Source: Fimenecus sp052273625
Lineage (GTDB): Bacteria; Bacillota; Clostridia; Oscillospirales; Acutalibacteraceae
Direction: 5' to 3'
Assembly: GCA_052273625.1 (NCBI GenBank)
Contig: DAVZHW010000002.1
Span: 107,761-171,760 of the forward strand
Length of the DNA: 64,000 nucleotides
The notes under the pieces are model-generated. The model saw nothing but the letters and a program-made list of their open reading frames with translations. It did no database searches and was not told the origin of the DNA. Position numbers and translations under genes: made by a program. Position 1 is the first letter of the stretch, and each line of letters starts with the position of its first letter. Below are positions 47,863-56,534 of the stretch, one piece after another.

Positions 47863-49059
47863 TTATTTCTTGTCATTAAGAGCTGCGATACCGGGAAGTT
47901 CTTTACCCTCAAGATACTCAAGAGAAGCACCGCCGCCTGTTGAAATATGTGACATCTTATCAGCAAAGCCGAGCTTCTGAATAGCAGCAGCAGAGTCACC
48001 GCCACCGATGATTGAGATAGCGTCGCTGTCAGCGATTGCCGTTGCGACTGCGATTGTACCTGAAGCGAAGTTATCCCACTCTGAAACGCCCATAGGTCCG
48101 TTCCAAATAACTGTGCCTGCATCCTTTACAGCATCAGCGAAAATTGCCTGTGTCTTAGGACCAATGTCAAGTCCCATCCAACCGTCAGGAATTTCATCTG
48201 AATTAACAACCATAGCCTCTGTATCCGGCTTATATTCTTTACCGACTTTATTATCAACGGGGATAAGGAACTTAACGCCTTTTTCTTTAGCTTTTTCCAT
48301 CATTTCTCTTGCAAGGTCAATCTTGTCAGCCTCGAGAAGCGAATTACCGATCTGATGACCGAGAGCTTTCATAAATGTATAAGCCATACCGCCACCGATA
48401 ATAAGAGTATCGCACTTATCGATAAGGTTTGTGATAACACCAATCTTGTCTGAAACCTTTGCACCGCCAAGGATAGCAACGAGAGGTCTCTTCGGATTTT
48501 CAAGAGCGCCACCGATAAACTGAATTTCCTTCTGAATGAGGTAACCGCAAGCAGCAGGAAGATAATCAGCAACACCTGTTGTTGAAGAATGTGCTCTGTG
48601 AGCAGAACCGAAAGCGTCATTTACATAGAGATCTGCAAGTGATGCAAATTTCTTTGAAAGTTCGGGATCATTCTTTGTCTCACCGGGTTCAAAGCGAACA
48701 TTTTCAAGAAGAAGAACTTCGCCGTCTTTAAGAGAAGCAGCAAGCTTCTGCGCACTTTCGCCAACAACATCATCAGCCATTTTAACTTCCTGTCCGAGAA
48801 GCTCAGAAAGTCTTTCAGCGACAGGCTTCATTGAAAATTCGGGATTAAACTCGCCCTTCGGACGACCGAGATGAGAACAAAGGATAACCTTTGCGCCGTT
48901 TTCGATAAGGTATTTGATTGTGGGAAGCGAAGCAACAATTCTCTTATCACTTGTAATAACTCCGTTTTCCATTTTTACGTTGAAGTCGCAACGAACAAGA
49001 ACTCTCTTGCCCCTAACGTCAAAATCTTCAACAGTCATTTTGTTCAATGCACTGCTCAT
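47863..49059 (-). CDS. pgk: Phosphoglycerate kinase
   Basis: Makes ATP from 1,3-bisphosphoglycerate. The 398-residue enzyme has KRVLVRCDFNV, CSHLGRPKG, ENVRFEPGE, NDAFGSAHRAHSST, ILGGAKVSDKIG, NGPMGVSE and IIGGGDSA. I set the start at ATG 49059 (AAAGGATG upstream); the longer frame to 49077 adds six residues. A promoter lies 40 bases upstream. Confidence 0.97.
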   Translation of the reverse strand: MSSALNKMTVEDFDVRGKRVLVRCDFNVKMENGVITSDKRIVASLPTIKYLIENGAKVILCSHLGRPKGEFNPEFSMKPVAERLSELLGQEVKMADDVVGESAQKLAASLKDGEVLLLENVRFEPGETKNDPELSKKFASLADLYVNDAFGSAHRAHSSTTGVADYLPAACGYLIQKEIQFIGGALENPKRPLVAILGGAKVSDKIGVITNLIDKCDTLIIGGGMAYTFMKALGHQIGNSLLEADKIDLAREMMEKAKEKGVKFLIPVDNKVGKEYKPDTEAMVVNSDEIPDGWMGLDIGPKTQAIFADAVKDAGTVIWNGPMGVSEWDNFASGTIAVATAIADSDAISIIGGGDSAAAIQKLGFADKMSHISTGGGASLEYLEGKELPGIAALNDKK

Positions 49060-49099
49060 AGAGATACATCCTTTCAAATTTCAAATTCTTTCACGCTAT

Positions 49100-49128
49100 A
49101 TTTTATAATAATTTTGTAAATATTTCAA
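49100..49128 (-). promoter_or_regulatory. Promoter of the pgk-tpiA-gpmI operon
   Basis: On the minus strand: TTGAAA, 17 bases, TAAAAT. Confidence 0.75.
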
Positions 49129-49167
49129 GTCCTGTAGCTTATTTTTTTAATTGATAAAATCATAGAA

Positions 49168-50175
49168 TTATAGAATACGGTACACCTTTTTGATTTCATC
49201 TATCCTGTCTAAAATCATTTTTTTAAGGCTATCGGGCTTTTTAACTTCGATTTTATTGCCGTACTGAATAATCCACGACACAAGACCTTCGCTGACTGCG
49301 GCATTGATGATTATTTTGAATCTTTCGTCCCCATGCTTCAAAATCGGAACGTTATCGCCGAACTTGTCAATCATATCATCAATAAGCTCATTTGAGCAAA
49401 TAAGCTCGACAGATTCCGGATCGCCCGAAAACATACTGAAATGCTTATTCGCATAATCGGCAGAGTCAAAATAGTCCTTATACTCAGACACATCCGAAAA
49501 GTTTCTGCACGGGGAATCGGTAAGCACCTCAACAGATTTTATCCTGTCAACTCTTGTAATCATAATGTTTGAGTAATTGCGGTTGTTTCCGACAAGATAA
49601 TAATGGTCATTCGACCAAATAAGCGCATAAGGGCTTATAAAATGTGTTTTTGTCTCATATTGAGTTTCGTTTGCAGGTGTTATTTTTCGCTTGCGATACT
49701 CAATTTGAACCTGTCTGTTATCCTGAATTGCAGTGTGAAGCTTATCAATCGTGTAATAAATATTTTCGTTTGTGCATTTAGGTCGGTTATCGACATAAAC
49801 CTGATTTTTGATCTTCTCGGCCTGCGAGATGCTGACAAGAGAATAAATTTTCGAGAGCAGCTGCTTTGTTTTCTTTTGTGTAATGAAATTAGCTGCCTGT
49901 ATGGCATCGCAAAGAAGTCTGATTTCCGCTACCTCAAATTCTCTGTCCGCAATAAAATAGCCTGATTTCGGTGTACGTGTCTTGATAATATCATACCCAA
50001 ATTCCTGCAAAACTGAAATATCCTTATAAATGGATTTTCTTTCGGCTTCGATTCCGTGATTTTTAAGGTCTAAAATAATACTTTCAGTATCAAGAGGATT
50101 ATTTTCATCACTGTTCCTCATAAGATTTTTCAGGATATAAAGTATCTTGATTTTCTGATTATATTTGTTAGGCAT
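49168..50175 (-). CDS. WYL-domain transcriptional regulator
   Basis: The 335-residue protein has an N-terminal winged helix (ESIILDLKNHGIEAERKSIY, KDISVLQEFGYDI) and a WYL domain (about 140-235: ISPYALIWSNDHYYLVGNNR, ITRVDRI) followed by a C-terminal extension. WYL proteins sense nucleotides or small ligands and often control neighbouring genes. It lies 11 bases after the GH2 gene on the same strand, so it may regulate that glycosidase. The exact target is inference. Confidence 0.88.
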   Translation of the reverse strand: MPNKYNQKIKILYILKNLMRNSDENNPLDTESIILDLKNHGIEAERKSIYKDISVLQEFGYDIIKTRTPKSGYFIADREFEVAEIRLLCDAIQAANFITQKKTKQLLSKIYSLVSISQAEKIKNQVYVDNRPKCTNENIYYTIDKLHTAIQDNRQVQIEYRKRKITPANETQYETKTHFISPYALIWSNDHYYLVGNNRNYSNIMITRVDRIKSVEVLTDSPCRNFSDVSEYKDYFDSADYANKHFSMFSGDPESVELICSNELIDDMIDKFGDNVPILKHGDERFKIIINAAVSEGLVSWIIQYGNKIEVKKPDSLKKMILDRIDEIKKVYRIL

Positions 50176-50186
50176 AGTAATTTTCC

Positions 50187-51935
50187 TTAATATTTGAGTG
50201 AATTGTTTATTTCTTTGATAACATCCTCTTCTATTTTGAGCACCTTGCGGTCATAGGTGTAGATGCCGTTATACTCATTCTCGACATCCGATACCTGTGT
50301 GTAAATCGTTCCGCAAAGACCCTTATCAATAAGCGGTACTATCTGCTTTTCGTAAAGCTTTTTATATGCATTTGTAAGTGTGCTCTTATTCTTGAATTTA
50401 AGGTATAAACCAAAGGTTTTATCCTCGGACCAAGTATGCTTATCTACCCTGTTTTGATATCCGCCGAACTCGGTAATTACAAACGCACGTTTTTTGTCAA
50501 GCTTCGGCATTTTGACAGGCAGGACGTACTTGTGCATACTCTGAATATCGCCGCCGCCCTGATCATACCAGCCGCTTGCGTGGTCAACAAGCCTTGTTGA
50601 ATCAAGAGATTTTACATAGTTGCATATTTTGAGAGCGTCAAACTGTCCCCAGCCCTCGTTAAACGGAACCCAGCAGTAAATCGAAACAACATTGTAAAGC
50701 TGTTCTATCATTTCGCCAAGTTCACGCTTAAAATCGTCTCTTGCCTTTTTCTCTTCTCTGTTGAATATTTTGTAATTGTCATCCTTGACCTTTATGCCGA
50801 GATTAGGAAGCACACCGGCATATAAATCGCCTATGTATGCGCCACCGCTCATCATATCCTGCCAAACGATCATTCCAAGCCTATCGCAATGATAATACCA
50901 ACGCATCGGTTCAAATTTAATGTGCTTTCGCAGCATATTAAATCCGAGACGTTTCATCTCTTTAATATCGAATATCATTGCCTCATCACAGGGCGGAGTC
51001 AGTCCTCCGTCAGGCCAATAACCCTGATCGAGAAGCCCACGCTGGAAATACGGCTCGTTATTGAGGAACAGCCTTAAAAGACCGAATTTATCCGTGCCAA
51101 AGCTGAATTTTCTCATACCGAAATAACTCTTAATACTATCAAGAATTTTACCGTCTTTTTTAATTTCAAGCGTGAAATAGTAAAGCTTCGGCTCTTCGGG
51201 AGTCCACAGCTTAAAGCTCGGAAGTTCAACATCCTCGTTAAGGGAAATATCCTTACAAACAATTTCGTCGCCGTCGTCAAACACCGTTAAGGAAAGCGTT
51301 GTTATTTCGTCGTTTGAGACATTTGCTTTGATATTTACAATTCCTCTGTCAATATCGGGAGTTGTCTTAATTTTTTCAATATGGCACTCATTTACGCCCT
51401 CAAGCCAAACCGTCTGCCAAATACCGGAGGTAGCCGTATACCAAAAGCCGTGCGGATGATTATCTTGCTTTCCCCTCTGCTGCCAGCCCGATTCTGTGGG
51501 GTCGTATACGCATACTGTAAGCGTATTTTCTCCGTCAAGGAGATATTGAGTTATATCAAACGAAAAACCGCAATAACCGCCCGTATGAGTGCCCACGAGC
51601 TGCTTATTGATATAGACCTTGCATTGCCAGTCTACCGCTTCAAAATGAAGAAGTATATTTTTACCCTTTAATGCGTCAGAAACTACAAATGTTCTTTGAT
51701 ACCACAGTCTGTCACTCGGCTTAAGAGGCTTTTCAACCCCCGAAAGCATACTTTCAACCGCAAAGGGAACGGTTATTTTGCCCGAAAAATCAGAAATCCA
51801 CTTTTCCCCTCTTGAAGAAATGAAATAATCATATTCTCCGTTGAGATTTTGCCAACAAGGGCGTTCAAATTGAGGGCGAGGATACTCCGGCAAGGGTAAT
51901 TTTCTGTCAACATTTTCTGTCCATAAGCTATCCAT
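50187..51935 (-). CDS. Glycoside hydrolase family 2 protein
   Basis: The 582-residue protein shows GH2 architecture: a sugar-binding jelly roll (YQRTFVVSDAL...HTGGYCGFSFDIT), an immunoglobulin-like domain and a TIM barrel with acid/base PFNEGWGQFD and nucleophile VITEFGGYQ. There is no signal peptide, so the substrate is imported. The length suits beta-galactosidase or beta-glucuronidase-type enzymes, and the exact sugar cannot be read from sequence. It is cotranscribed with the WYL regulator. Confidence 0.9.
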   Translation of the reverse strand: MDSLWTENVDRKLPLPEYPRPQFERPCWQNLNGEYDYFISSRGEKWISDFSGKITVPFAVESMLSGVEKPLKPSDRLWYQRTFVVSDALKGKNILLHFEAVDWQCKVYINKQLVGTHTGGYCGFSFDITQYLLDGENTLTVCVYDPTESGWQQRGKQDNHPHGFWYTATSGIWQTVWLEGVNECHIEKIKTTPDIDRGIVNIKANVSNDEITTLSLTVFDDGDEIVCKDISLNEDVELPSFKLWTPEEPKLYYFTLEIKKDGKILDSIKSYFGMRKFSFGTDKFGLLRLFLNNEPYFQRGLLDQGYWPDGGLTPPCDEAMIFDIKEMKRLGFNMLRKHIKFEPMRWYYHCDRLGMIVWQDMMSGGAYIGDLYAGVLPNLGIKVKDDNYKIFNREEKKARDDFKRELGEMIEQLYNVVSIYCWVPFNEGWGQFDALKICNYVKSLDSTRLVDHASGWYDQGGGDIQSMHKYVLPVKMPKLDKKRAFVITEFGGYQNRVDKHTWSEDKTFGLYLKFKNKSTLTNAYKKLYEKQIVPLIDKGLCGTIYTQVSDVENEYNGIYTYDRKVLKIEEDVIKEINNSLKY

Positions 51936-51959
51936 ATAACAACCTCCTTTAATAAGCCT

Positions 51960-51988
51960 ATTTTATAACAAATACAAGAATTTGTCTA
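51960..51988 (-). promoter_or_regulatory. Promoter of the GH2-WYL operon
   Basis: On the minus strand: TAGACA, 17 bases, TAAAAT, followed by AGGAGG before the GH2 ATG. It lies back to back with the tRNA promoter. Confidence 0.6.
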
Positions 51989-52017
51989 TTGAAATTTTAT
52001 AAAATATTTGTTATAAT
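51989..52017 (+). promoter_or_regulatory. tRNA-Leu promoter
   Basis: TTGAAA, 17 bases, TATAAT, about 25 bases before the tRNA. Confidence 0.75.
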
Positions 52018-52042
52018 ACACAAGCGAAAAGATATATAGTAT

Positions 52043-52127
52043 GCACCTGTGGCGGAACTGGCAGACGCGTTAGATTTAGGATCTAATACCGAGAGGTGTG
52101 CAGGTTCGATCCCTGTCAGGTGCACCA
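52043..52127 (+). tRNA. tRNA-Leu (anticodon UAG)
   Basis: An 85-base type II tRNA: acceptor stem GCACCTG / CAGGTGC, anticodon stem TTAGA / TCTAA with loop TTTAGGA (anticodon 52077-52079), a long variable arm, GTTCGATCC in the T arm, and encoded CCA. Confidence 0.97.
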
Positions 52128-52131
52128 AAGG

Positions 52132-52158
52132 AAAAAGACCGTTTCAAACGGTCTTTTT
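52132..52158. terminator. Bidirectional terminator
   Basis: AAAAAGACCGTTT / AAACGGTCTTTTT, between tRNA-Leu and the convergent mreB-like gene. Confidence 0.85.
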
Positions 52159-52182
52159 GTTATATAATATAAGCTTTTATAT

Positions 52183-53202
52183 TCAATCTATCTGATGAAT
52201 TGTATGGAACTGATATACGCCTGAAAGCTTATCGATATTTTTAACTATATCCATTGCACCGCTTGCCGTGCTGTATAACGGATCTTTTGCAACAACCGTT
52301 TCAATCCCCGTAACGGTGCTAACGAGCTTATCCATTCCGTTGAGAAGCGCCGTGCCGCCCGTCAATATAATTCCGTTGTCCGAAATATCTCCGACAAGCT
52401 CAGGCGGTGTTTTTTCAAGCACGTTTCGTATTCCGTTCATTATCAAATCAACCTGTTCACGCACGCAAGGGTAAATTTCCTCTGATGTAACCTCAAAGGA
52501 AATAGGCATATTATCAGTTTCGCTCTTCCCCGATACTATCATTGCAAGCTCTTCTTCTCTCGGTATCGCACTTCCGAGACATATTTTAATTCGTTCCGCC
52601 GTCAAAGAGCCGACGGTTATATCACGAGTCTTTTTCAAATGCTTTTGTATTGCGGCGTCAATCGAAAGTCCGCCGACTTTAACGGTATCCGCAACCGCAA
52701 TGCTGCCCATTGTTACAACGGATACGTCAACCTCGCCGCCGCCCATATTTACAAGTAGCCTGCCCGAAAGAGCGTCCTTTTGGAAGCCGATACCGATTGC
52801 CGATGCGAGCGACTCCTCGACAAAGCACACCCTGCCTGCACCTGCAGAGGTAACAATATCGATAAACGTTCTTTTGTCAAGGTTTGTGCAAGCACTCGGA
52901 ACTGCAATTATAACATTCGGCTTCAAAACCCTGTTGCCGCAAATTTTAAGCAGATAATGACCTAAAAGCTTCTGCGCCATAGTATAGTTTGAGATCACAC
53001 CGTTCACAACAGGATGAATAACCTCGATATTATCGTCGGTTCTGCCCTCAATCGTGTAAGCATTATTGCCGAAAGCAATGGGATATTTAGTTTCGGAGTC
53101 AACAGCGATAACAGTAGGCTCGTCAAGTACAATGCCTTTACCGTCAACAACCATAATTGTCGATGATGAGCCAAAATCAACGCCTATATTCATTCCTAAC
53201 AC
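52183..53202 (-). CDS. MreB/Mbl-like actin homologue
   Basis: The 339-residue actin-fold ATPase has GVDFGSSST (phosphate 1), SYTMAQKLL-like linker, NVIIAVPSACTNLDKR, EESLASAIG, VNMGGGEVDVSVV (phosphate 2) and ILTGGTALLNGMDKL (adenosine). It should polymerise under the membrane and guide cell-wall growth. The phosphate-1 loop reads DFGSSST where most MreB have DLGTAN, so it may be a divergent paralogue. The GTG at 53202 with GGTGAT upstream gives MLGMNIG; ATG 53193 is the alternative. Confidence 0.85.
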   Translation of the reverse strand: MLGMNIGVDFGSSSTIMVVDGKGIVLDEPTVIAVDSETKYPIAFGNNAYTIEGRTDDNIEVIHPVVNGVISNYTMAQKLLGHYLLKICGNRVLKPNVIIAVPSACTNLDKRTFIDIVTSAGAGRVCFVEESLASAIGIGFQKDALSGRLLVNMGGGEVDVSVVTMGSIAVADTVKVGGLSIDAAIQKHLKKTRDITVGSLTAERIKICLGSAIPREEELAMIVSGKSETDNMPISFEVTSEEIYPCVREQVDLIMNGIRNVLEKTPPELVGDISDNGIILTGGTALLNGMDKLVSTVTGIETVVAKDPLYSTASGAMDIVKNIDKLSGVYQFHTIHQID

Positions 53203-53257
53203 TAAAAATCACCTACTTTCTTATCCGAATTATTTTATCACACATACATTAAAAAGT

Positions 53258-53286
53258 AAAGGGAGATGCCTTGTGAACATCCCCCT
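53258..53286 (-). terminator. Terminator of rpsB-tsf
   Basis: On the minus strand GGGGGATGTTC...GCATCTCCC with a T-rich tail, 24 bases after the tsf stop. Confidence 0.7.
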
Positions 53287-53309
53287 TGTTACAATCATTA
53301 AAAGATTGA

Positions 53310-54413
53310 TTATTTTACCATGCTTGCGATTTCGTCAGCAAAGTTCTCCTGCTTCTTCTCAATTCCCTCGCCCTTAGCAAGACGAACAAATGAATTGATT
53401 TTAATATCTGCGCCGAGAGCCTTTGCAACAGAGCTTACATAACCGCTAACCGAACCGTCAAAGAGGTCAGAACGAACGAACGGCTGTTCTGAAAGGCAAA
53501 CTTCCTTAATCTGCTTTGAAATACGACCCTGAACAAGACCTGCAAAAATCTTGTTGTCAGCGATTTCAGCCTTGTGAGAAACAGCGATTTCAGCAAGTGT
53601 AGCATAAGCTTCTTTTGAAATAAAGTTTGTAAAGTTCTTTCTCTGCTTGTTATCAAGACCGTTGTAAATCTCGATATCCTCATCGCTCCACTTTTTCTCA
53701 GAAATAGCTTCTTCGATGATGCTGTTAAGAATCGGAATCGGCAATGAAGCGGGTGTGTTAAGAGCACTCTCAACAACGATTGTCTTCATCTTCTCAAGCT
53801 CATCAGCAGAAATATCATCCTTGCTCAAGTATTCGGGGTTCATTGCTGCTACCTGCATTGCAATGTTCTTGCCCATTTCGTTGAACTCGGGTTTAGCAGC
53901 TGTTGCGTCATCTGTATCAAAAGTAACCATAACGCCAACAGTACCGTTACCGTGGATATATGTTACGACGTGACCGTCCATACGAGCAAATCTACGAACT
54001 TTCATATTCTCACGAAGTGCAAGAAATACTTCCTGAACAGCTTCCTCAACTGTGTTGTCGCCGTCAGCAACCTTTGTTGCAAGAAGAGCGTCAACATCTG
54101 CGGGATTAGCTGTAACAACGGTCTTTGCAACAGCGTTTGCAAGGTTTACGAAAGGTTCGCCCTTTGCTACGAAGTCAGTTTCACAGTTAATTTCAACAAG
54201 AGCGCCTGCTTTACCGTCGTTGTAAGAAGCGATAACACCCTCAGCAGCAACTCTGCTTGCCTTTTTAGCAGCAGAAGCAAGTCCCTTTTCTCTCAAAACT
54301 TCAATAGCCTTATCGATATCACCATCGGTTTCAACAAGAGCCTTTTTACAATCCATCATACCTACGCCTGTCTTCTCACGAAGAGCAACAACGTCTTTTG
54401 CTGTAAATGCCAT
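53310..54413 (-). CDS. tsf: Elongation factor Ts
   Basis: Guanine-nucleotide exchange factor for EF-Tu. The 367-residue protein begins with a UBA-like N-domain (VVALREKTGVGMMDCKKALV) and has VALVEINCETDFVAK-type core GALVEINCETDFVAKGEPFV, followed by the dimerisation and C-terminal modules. It is longer than the 280-300 residues usual in bacteria, with an extra segment in the second half. It follows rpsB, as almost everywhere. Confidence 0.96.
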   Translation of the reverse strand: MAFTAKDVVALREKTGVGMMDCKKALVETDGDIDKAIEVLREKGLASAAKKASRVAAEGVIASYNDGKAGALVEINCETDFVAKGEPFVNLANAVAKTVVTANPADVDALLATKVADGDNTVEEAVQEVFLALRENMKVRRFARMDGHVVTYIHGNGTVGVMVTFDTDDATAAKPEFNEMGKNIAMQVAAMNPEYLSKDDISADELEKMKTIVVESALNTPASLPIPILNSIIEEAISEKKWSDEDIEIYNGLDNKQRKNFTNFISKEAYATLAEIAVSHKAEIADNKIFAGLVQGRISKQIKEVCLSEQPFVRSDLFDGSVSGYVSSVAKALGADIKINSFVRLAKGEGIEKKQENFADEIASMVK

Positions 54414-54438
54414 AATATTTACCTCCGTTTTTATTTAA

Positions 54439-54465
54439 TGCCCGCACAAATATTATGCACGGGCA
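54439..54465 (-). promoter_or_regulatory. Hairpin between rpsB and tsf
   Basis: TGCCCG...CGGGCA with a short internal bulge in the 63-base gap, without a full T-run. It is a possible attenuator or processing site that sets the S2:EF-Ts ratio. Confidence 0.45.
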
Positions 54466-54476
54466 CTTAAAATCAA

Positions 54477-55220
54477 TTATTCAGCAGCTTCTTCAGTAGC
54501 TTCAGCTTCTGCATCGTCCTGTGCAGCAGCACCTGCCATACCCTGTCTGCCTTCGATAACTGCGTCAGCCATAGCACCTGCAATAAGTTTTACTGCACGG
54601 ATAGCGTCGTCGTTACCGGGGATAACATGATCGATTTCGTCGGGATCACAGTTTGTGTCAACGATAGCGATAATCGGAATACCGAGCTTCTTAGCTTCAG
54701 CAACAGCGATTCTTTCTTTTCTGGGGTCAACAATGAACATAGCAGCGGGCTGCTTCTTCATTTCTGTGATACCGCCCAAGAATCTTTCAAGCTTCTCTAT
54801 TTCGAGCTCAAGTTTAGCAGCTTCTTTCTTCGGAAGCATATCAAATGTTCCGTCTTCCTGCATAGTCTTAAGCTGAGCAAGTCTCCTAATTCTCTTCTTA
54901 ATTGTGTTGAAGTTTGTAAGCATACCGCCGAGCCAACGAGCGTTTACATAAGGCATACCGCAACGGATAGCTTCTTCCTTAACGGAATCCTGAGCCTGCT
55001 TCTTTGTGCCGACGAAAAGGATTTCGTCGCCCTCGGCAGCGATGTCACGAACTACCATGTAAGCTTCTTCCAACTTCTTAACAGTCTTCTGAAGGTCGAT
55101 GATATAAATTCCGTTTCTTTCTGTGAAAATGTACTCAGCCATTTTCGGATTCCATCTTCTGGTCTGGTGACCGAAGTGCACACCTGCTTCAAGCAGTTGT
55201 TTCATTGATACTACTGACAT
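54477..55220 (-). CDS. rpsB: 30S ribosomal protein S2
   Basis: A 247-residue protein with the S2 signature KQLLEAGVHFGHQTRRWNPK, FVGTKKQAQDSV, RWLGGMLTNF and a C-terminal IPIIAIVDTNCDPD. It ends in an Ala/Glu-rich tail. GGAGG lies before the ATG. It begins the rpsB-tsf operon. Confidence 0.98.
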   Translation of the reverse strand: MSVVSMKQLLEAGVHFGHQTRRWNPKMAEYIFTERNGIYIIDLQKTVKKLEEAYMVVRDIAAEGDEILFVGTKKQAQDSVKEEAIRCGMPYVNARWLGGMLTNFNTIKKRIRRLAQLKTMQEDGTFDMLPKKEAAKLELEIEKLERFLGGITEMKKQPAAMFIVDPRKERIAVAEAKKLGIPIIAIVDTNCDPDEIDHVIPGNDDAIRAVKLIAGAMADAVIEGRQGMAGAAAQDDAEAEATEEAAE

Positions 55221-55321
55221 TATTTTGTCCTCCTTATTTTATCCTCCACACAGTTCAACTTACTGCAAGACATATAAAATGCAATTTTGCAATAATCCCT
55301 ATGTGTGTGAATTGCTAAAGC

Positions 55322-55350
55322 ATTATACCACTCGAAAGCAAGATTTTCAA
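55322..55350 (-). promoter_or_regulatory. rpsB-tsf promoter
   Basis: On the minus strand: TTGAAA, 17 bases, TATAAT. It leaves a leader of about 95 bases, long enough for S2 autoregulation, although I do not see a defined S2-leader structure. Confidence 0.75.
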
Positions 55351-55373
55351 GTGCTTTTTTAATATTTTTTTAT

Positions 55374-55592
55374 TTAATTACAGAATAAATTGTTTTGTTT
55401 CTTAAAAAGTTCTTTTTTTAATCTTTCGGTTTCATCTTTTTCATAGTGAAATTTACCGTTAGAGTCCCTTGAAAGCAACATACCCTCGTTTAGGTCAAAA
55501 TCGAAATCGCCTAAAGGATAATTAAATGTTTTACCGTCTTTTATAAGAACCGCAATATTTTCTTCTATTCTGTCAACAGAAAACAGCTCCAT
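55374..55592 (-). CDS. DUF3006 protein
   Basis: A 72-residue protein, MELFSVDRIEENIAVLIKDG, matching the DUF3006 pattern (DRIE...AVL...G). DUF3006 genes often lie next to, or are fused with, secreted ComEC-like metallo-beta-lactamase proteins, as here. ATG 55592 has GAGAGG upstream within the end of the neighbouring gene. It may be a small partner of that hydrolase; the function is unknown. Confidence 0.8.
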   Translation of the reverse strand: MELFSVDRIEENIAVLIKDGKTFNYPLGDFDFDLNEGMLLSRDSNGKFHYEKDETERLKKELFKKQNNLFCN

Positions 55593-55597
55593 ATATT

Positions 55598-56533
55598 TTA
55601 CCTCTCGCAATTAAAAGAAAAATTATTCCCGTCACATTCGATAACAATATTGCCACGAACATCGGTTCTGTAATACGGAATTGACATACTGTCTAATTTG
55701 GCTATTGTTTCGGGATTTGGATGCTTATAAGCATTGTTCAAGCCACAGGAAATGACCGCTGCCTGCGGATTTACCGCACGAAGATAATCGAGGTCTGTTG
55801 ATGTTCTGCTTCCGTGATGACCGAGTTTTATAACATCCGCAGAAACATCATAGCCTGCCGAAAGTATATCTTTTTCAGCTTTCGCTTCCGCATCGCCTTG
55901 AAACAGAAATTTTGTATTACCGTACGTTACTTTAACAACAACCGAAGTGTTATTTAACTCCTTATAATCCTTTACAGGCCCTAAAATATCAAATCTGATA
56001 TCATCAAGATTATAGGTATCCCCTGCTTTTGCGGCATAAACCTTAGCCTTTGAGTTTGCAAGAGCGTTCAACAAATTTGAATAAACATCCGAGGTTGGTG
56101 TATTTTCCTCTGTAAGTCGAGTCATAATAACATTTTCAACCTCGTAATTGTTGATTATATCGTCGGCACTTCCTATGTGGTCAGCGTGAGCGTGAGTAAG
56201 AATCAAATAATCAAGTTTCTTAACATTGTTGATTGCAAGATATGAAGCAATCGTTTTATAAGAATCGGTTTCACCCGCATCAATCATAATTGCTTTGTCA
56301 CCACAAGTCATAAGTACGCAATCCGCCTGCCCGACATCTATAAAATGGACATAGAAATTACCCTCTTTTTCAACGACACCTGAATTTACTTTTGTCCATT
56401 TTGAAATGTCTCCCCAAGTAGGTGCATTGGGTAGAATGGCAAGCAAGATACAAACAATTATAAAAGCAGTGGTTAGTACTGATTTTATAATAGATTTTTT
56501 ATCATATGAGCGTGTGCGCCTTTTCTTCGCCAT
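55598..56533 (-). CDS. Membrane-anchored ComEC/Rec2-like metallo-beta-lactamase hydrolase
   Basis: The 311-residue protein has one N-terminal membrane helix (SVLTTAFIIVCILLAILP) and an extracellular MBL domain with HFIDVGQADCVLM, MIDAGE, THAHADHIG (metal ligands), LFQGDAEA and LGHHGSRTS. It resembles the soluble part of ComEC, whose nuclease-like domain processes DNA in uptake; these stand-alone forms may be secreted phosphodiesterases. ATG 56533 follows GAGG and overlaps the ftsK stop. Confidence 0.88.
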   Translation of the reverse strand: MAKKRRTRSYDKKSIIKSVLTTAFIIVCILLAILPNAPTWGDISKWTKVNSGVVEKEGNFYVHFIDVGQADCVLMTCGDKAIMIDAGETDSYKTIASYLAINNVKKLDYLILTHAHADHIGSADDIINNYEVENVIMTRLTEENTPTSDVYSNLLNALANSKAKVYAAKAGDTYNLDDIRFDILGPVKDYKELNNTSVVVKVTYGNTKFLFQGDAEAKAEKDILSAGYDVSADVIKLGHHGSRTSTDLDYLRAVNPQAAVISCGLNNAYKHPNPETIAKLDSMSIPYYRTDVRGNIVIECDGNNFSFNCER

Positions 56534-56534
56534 A

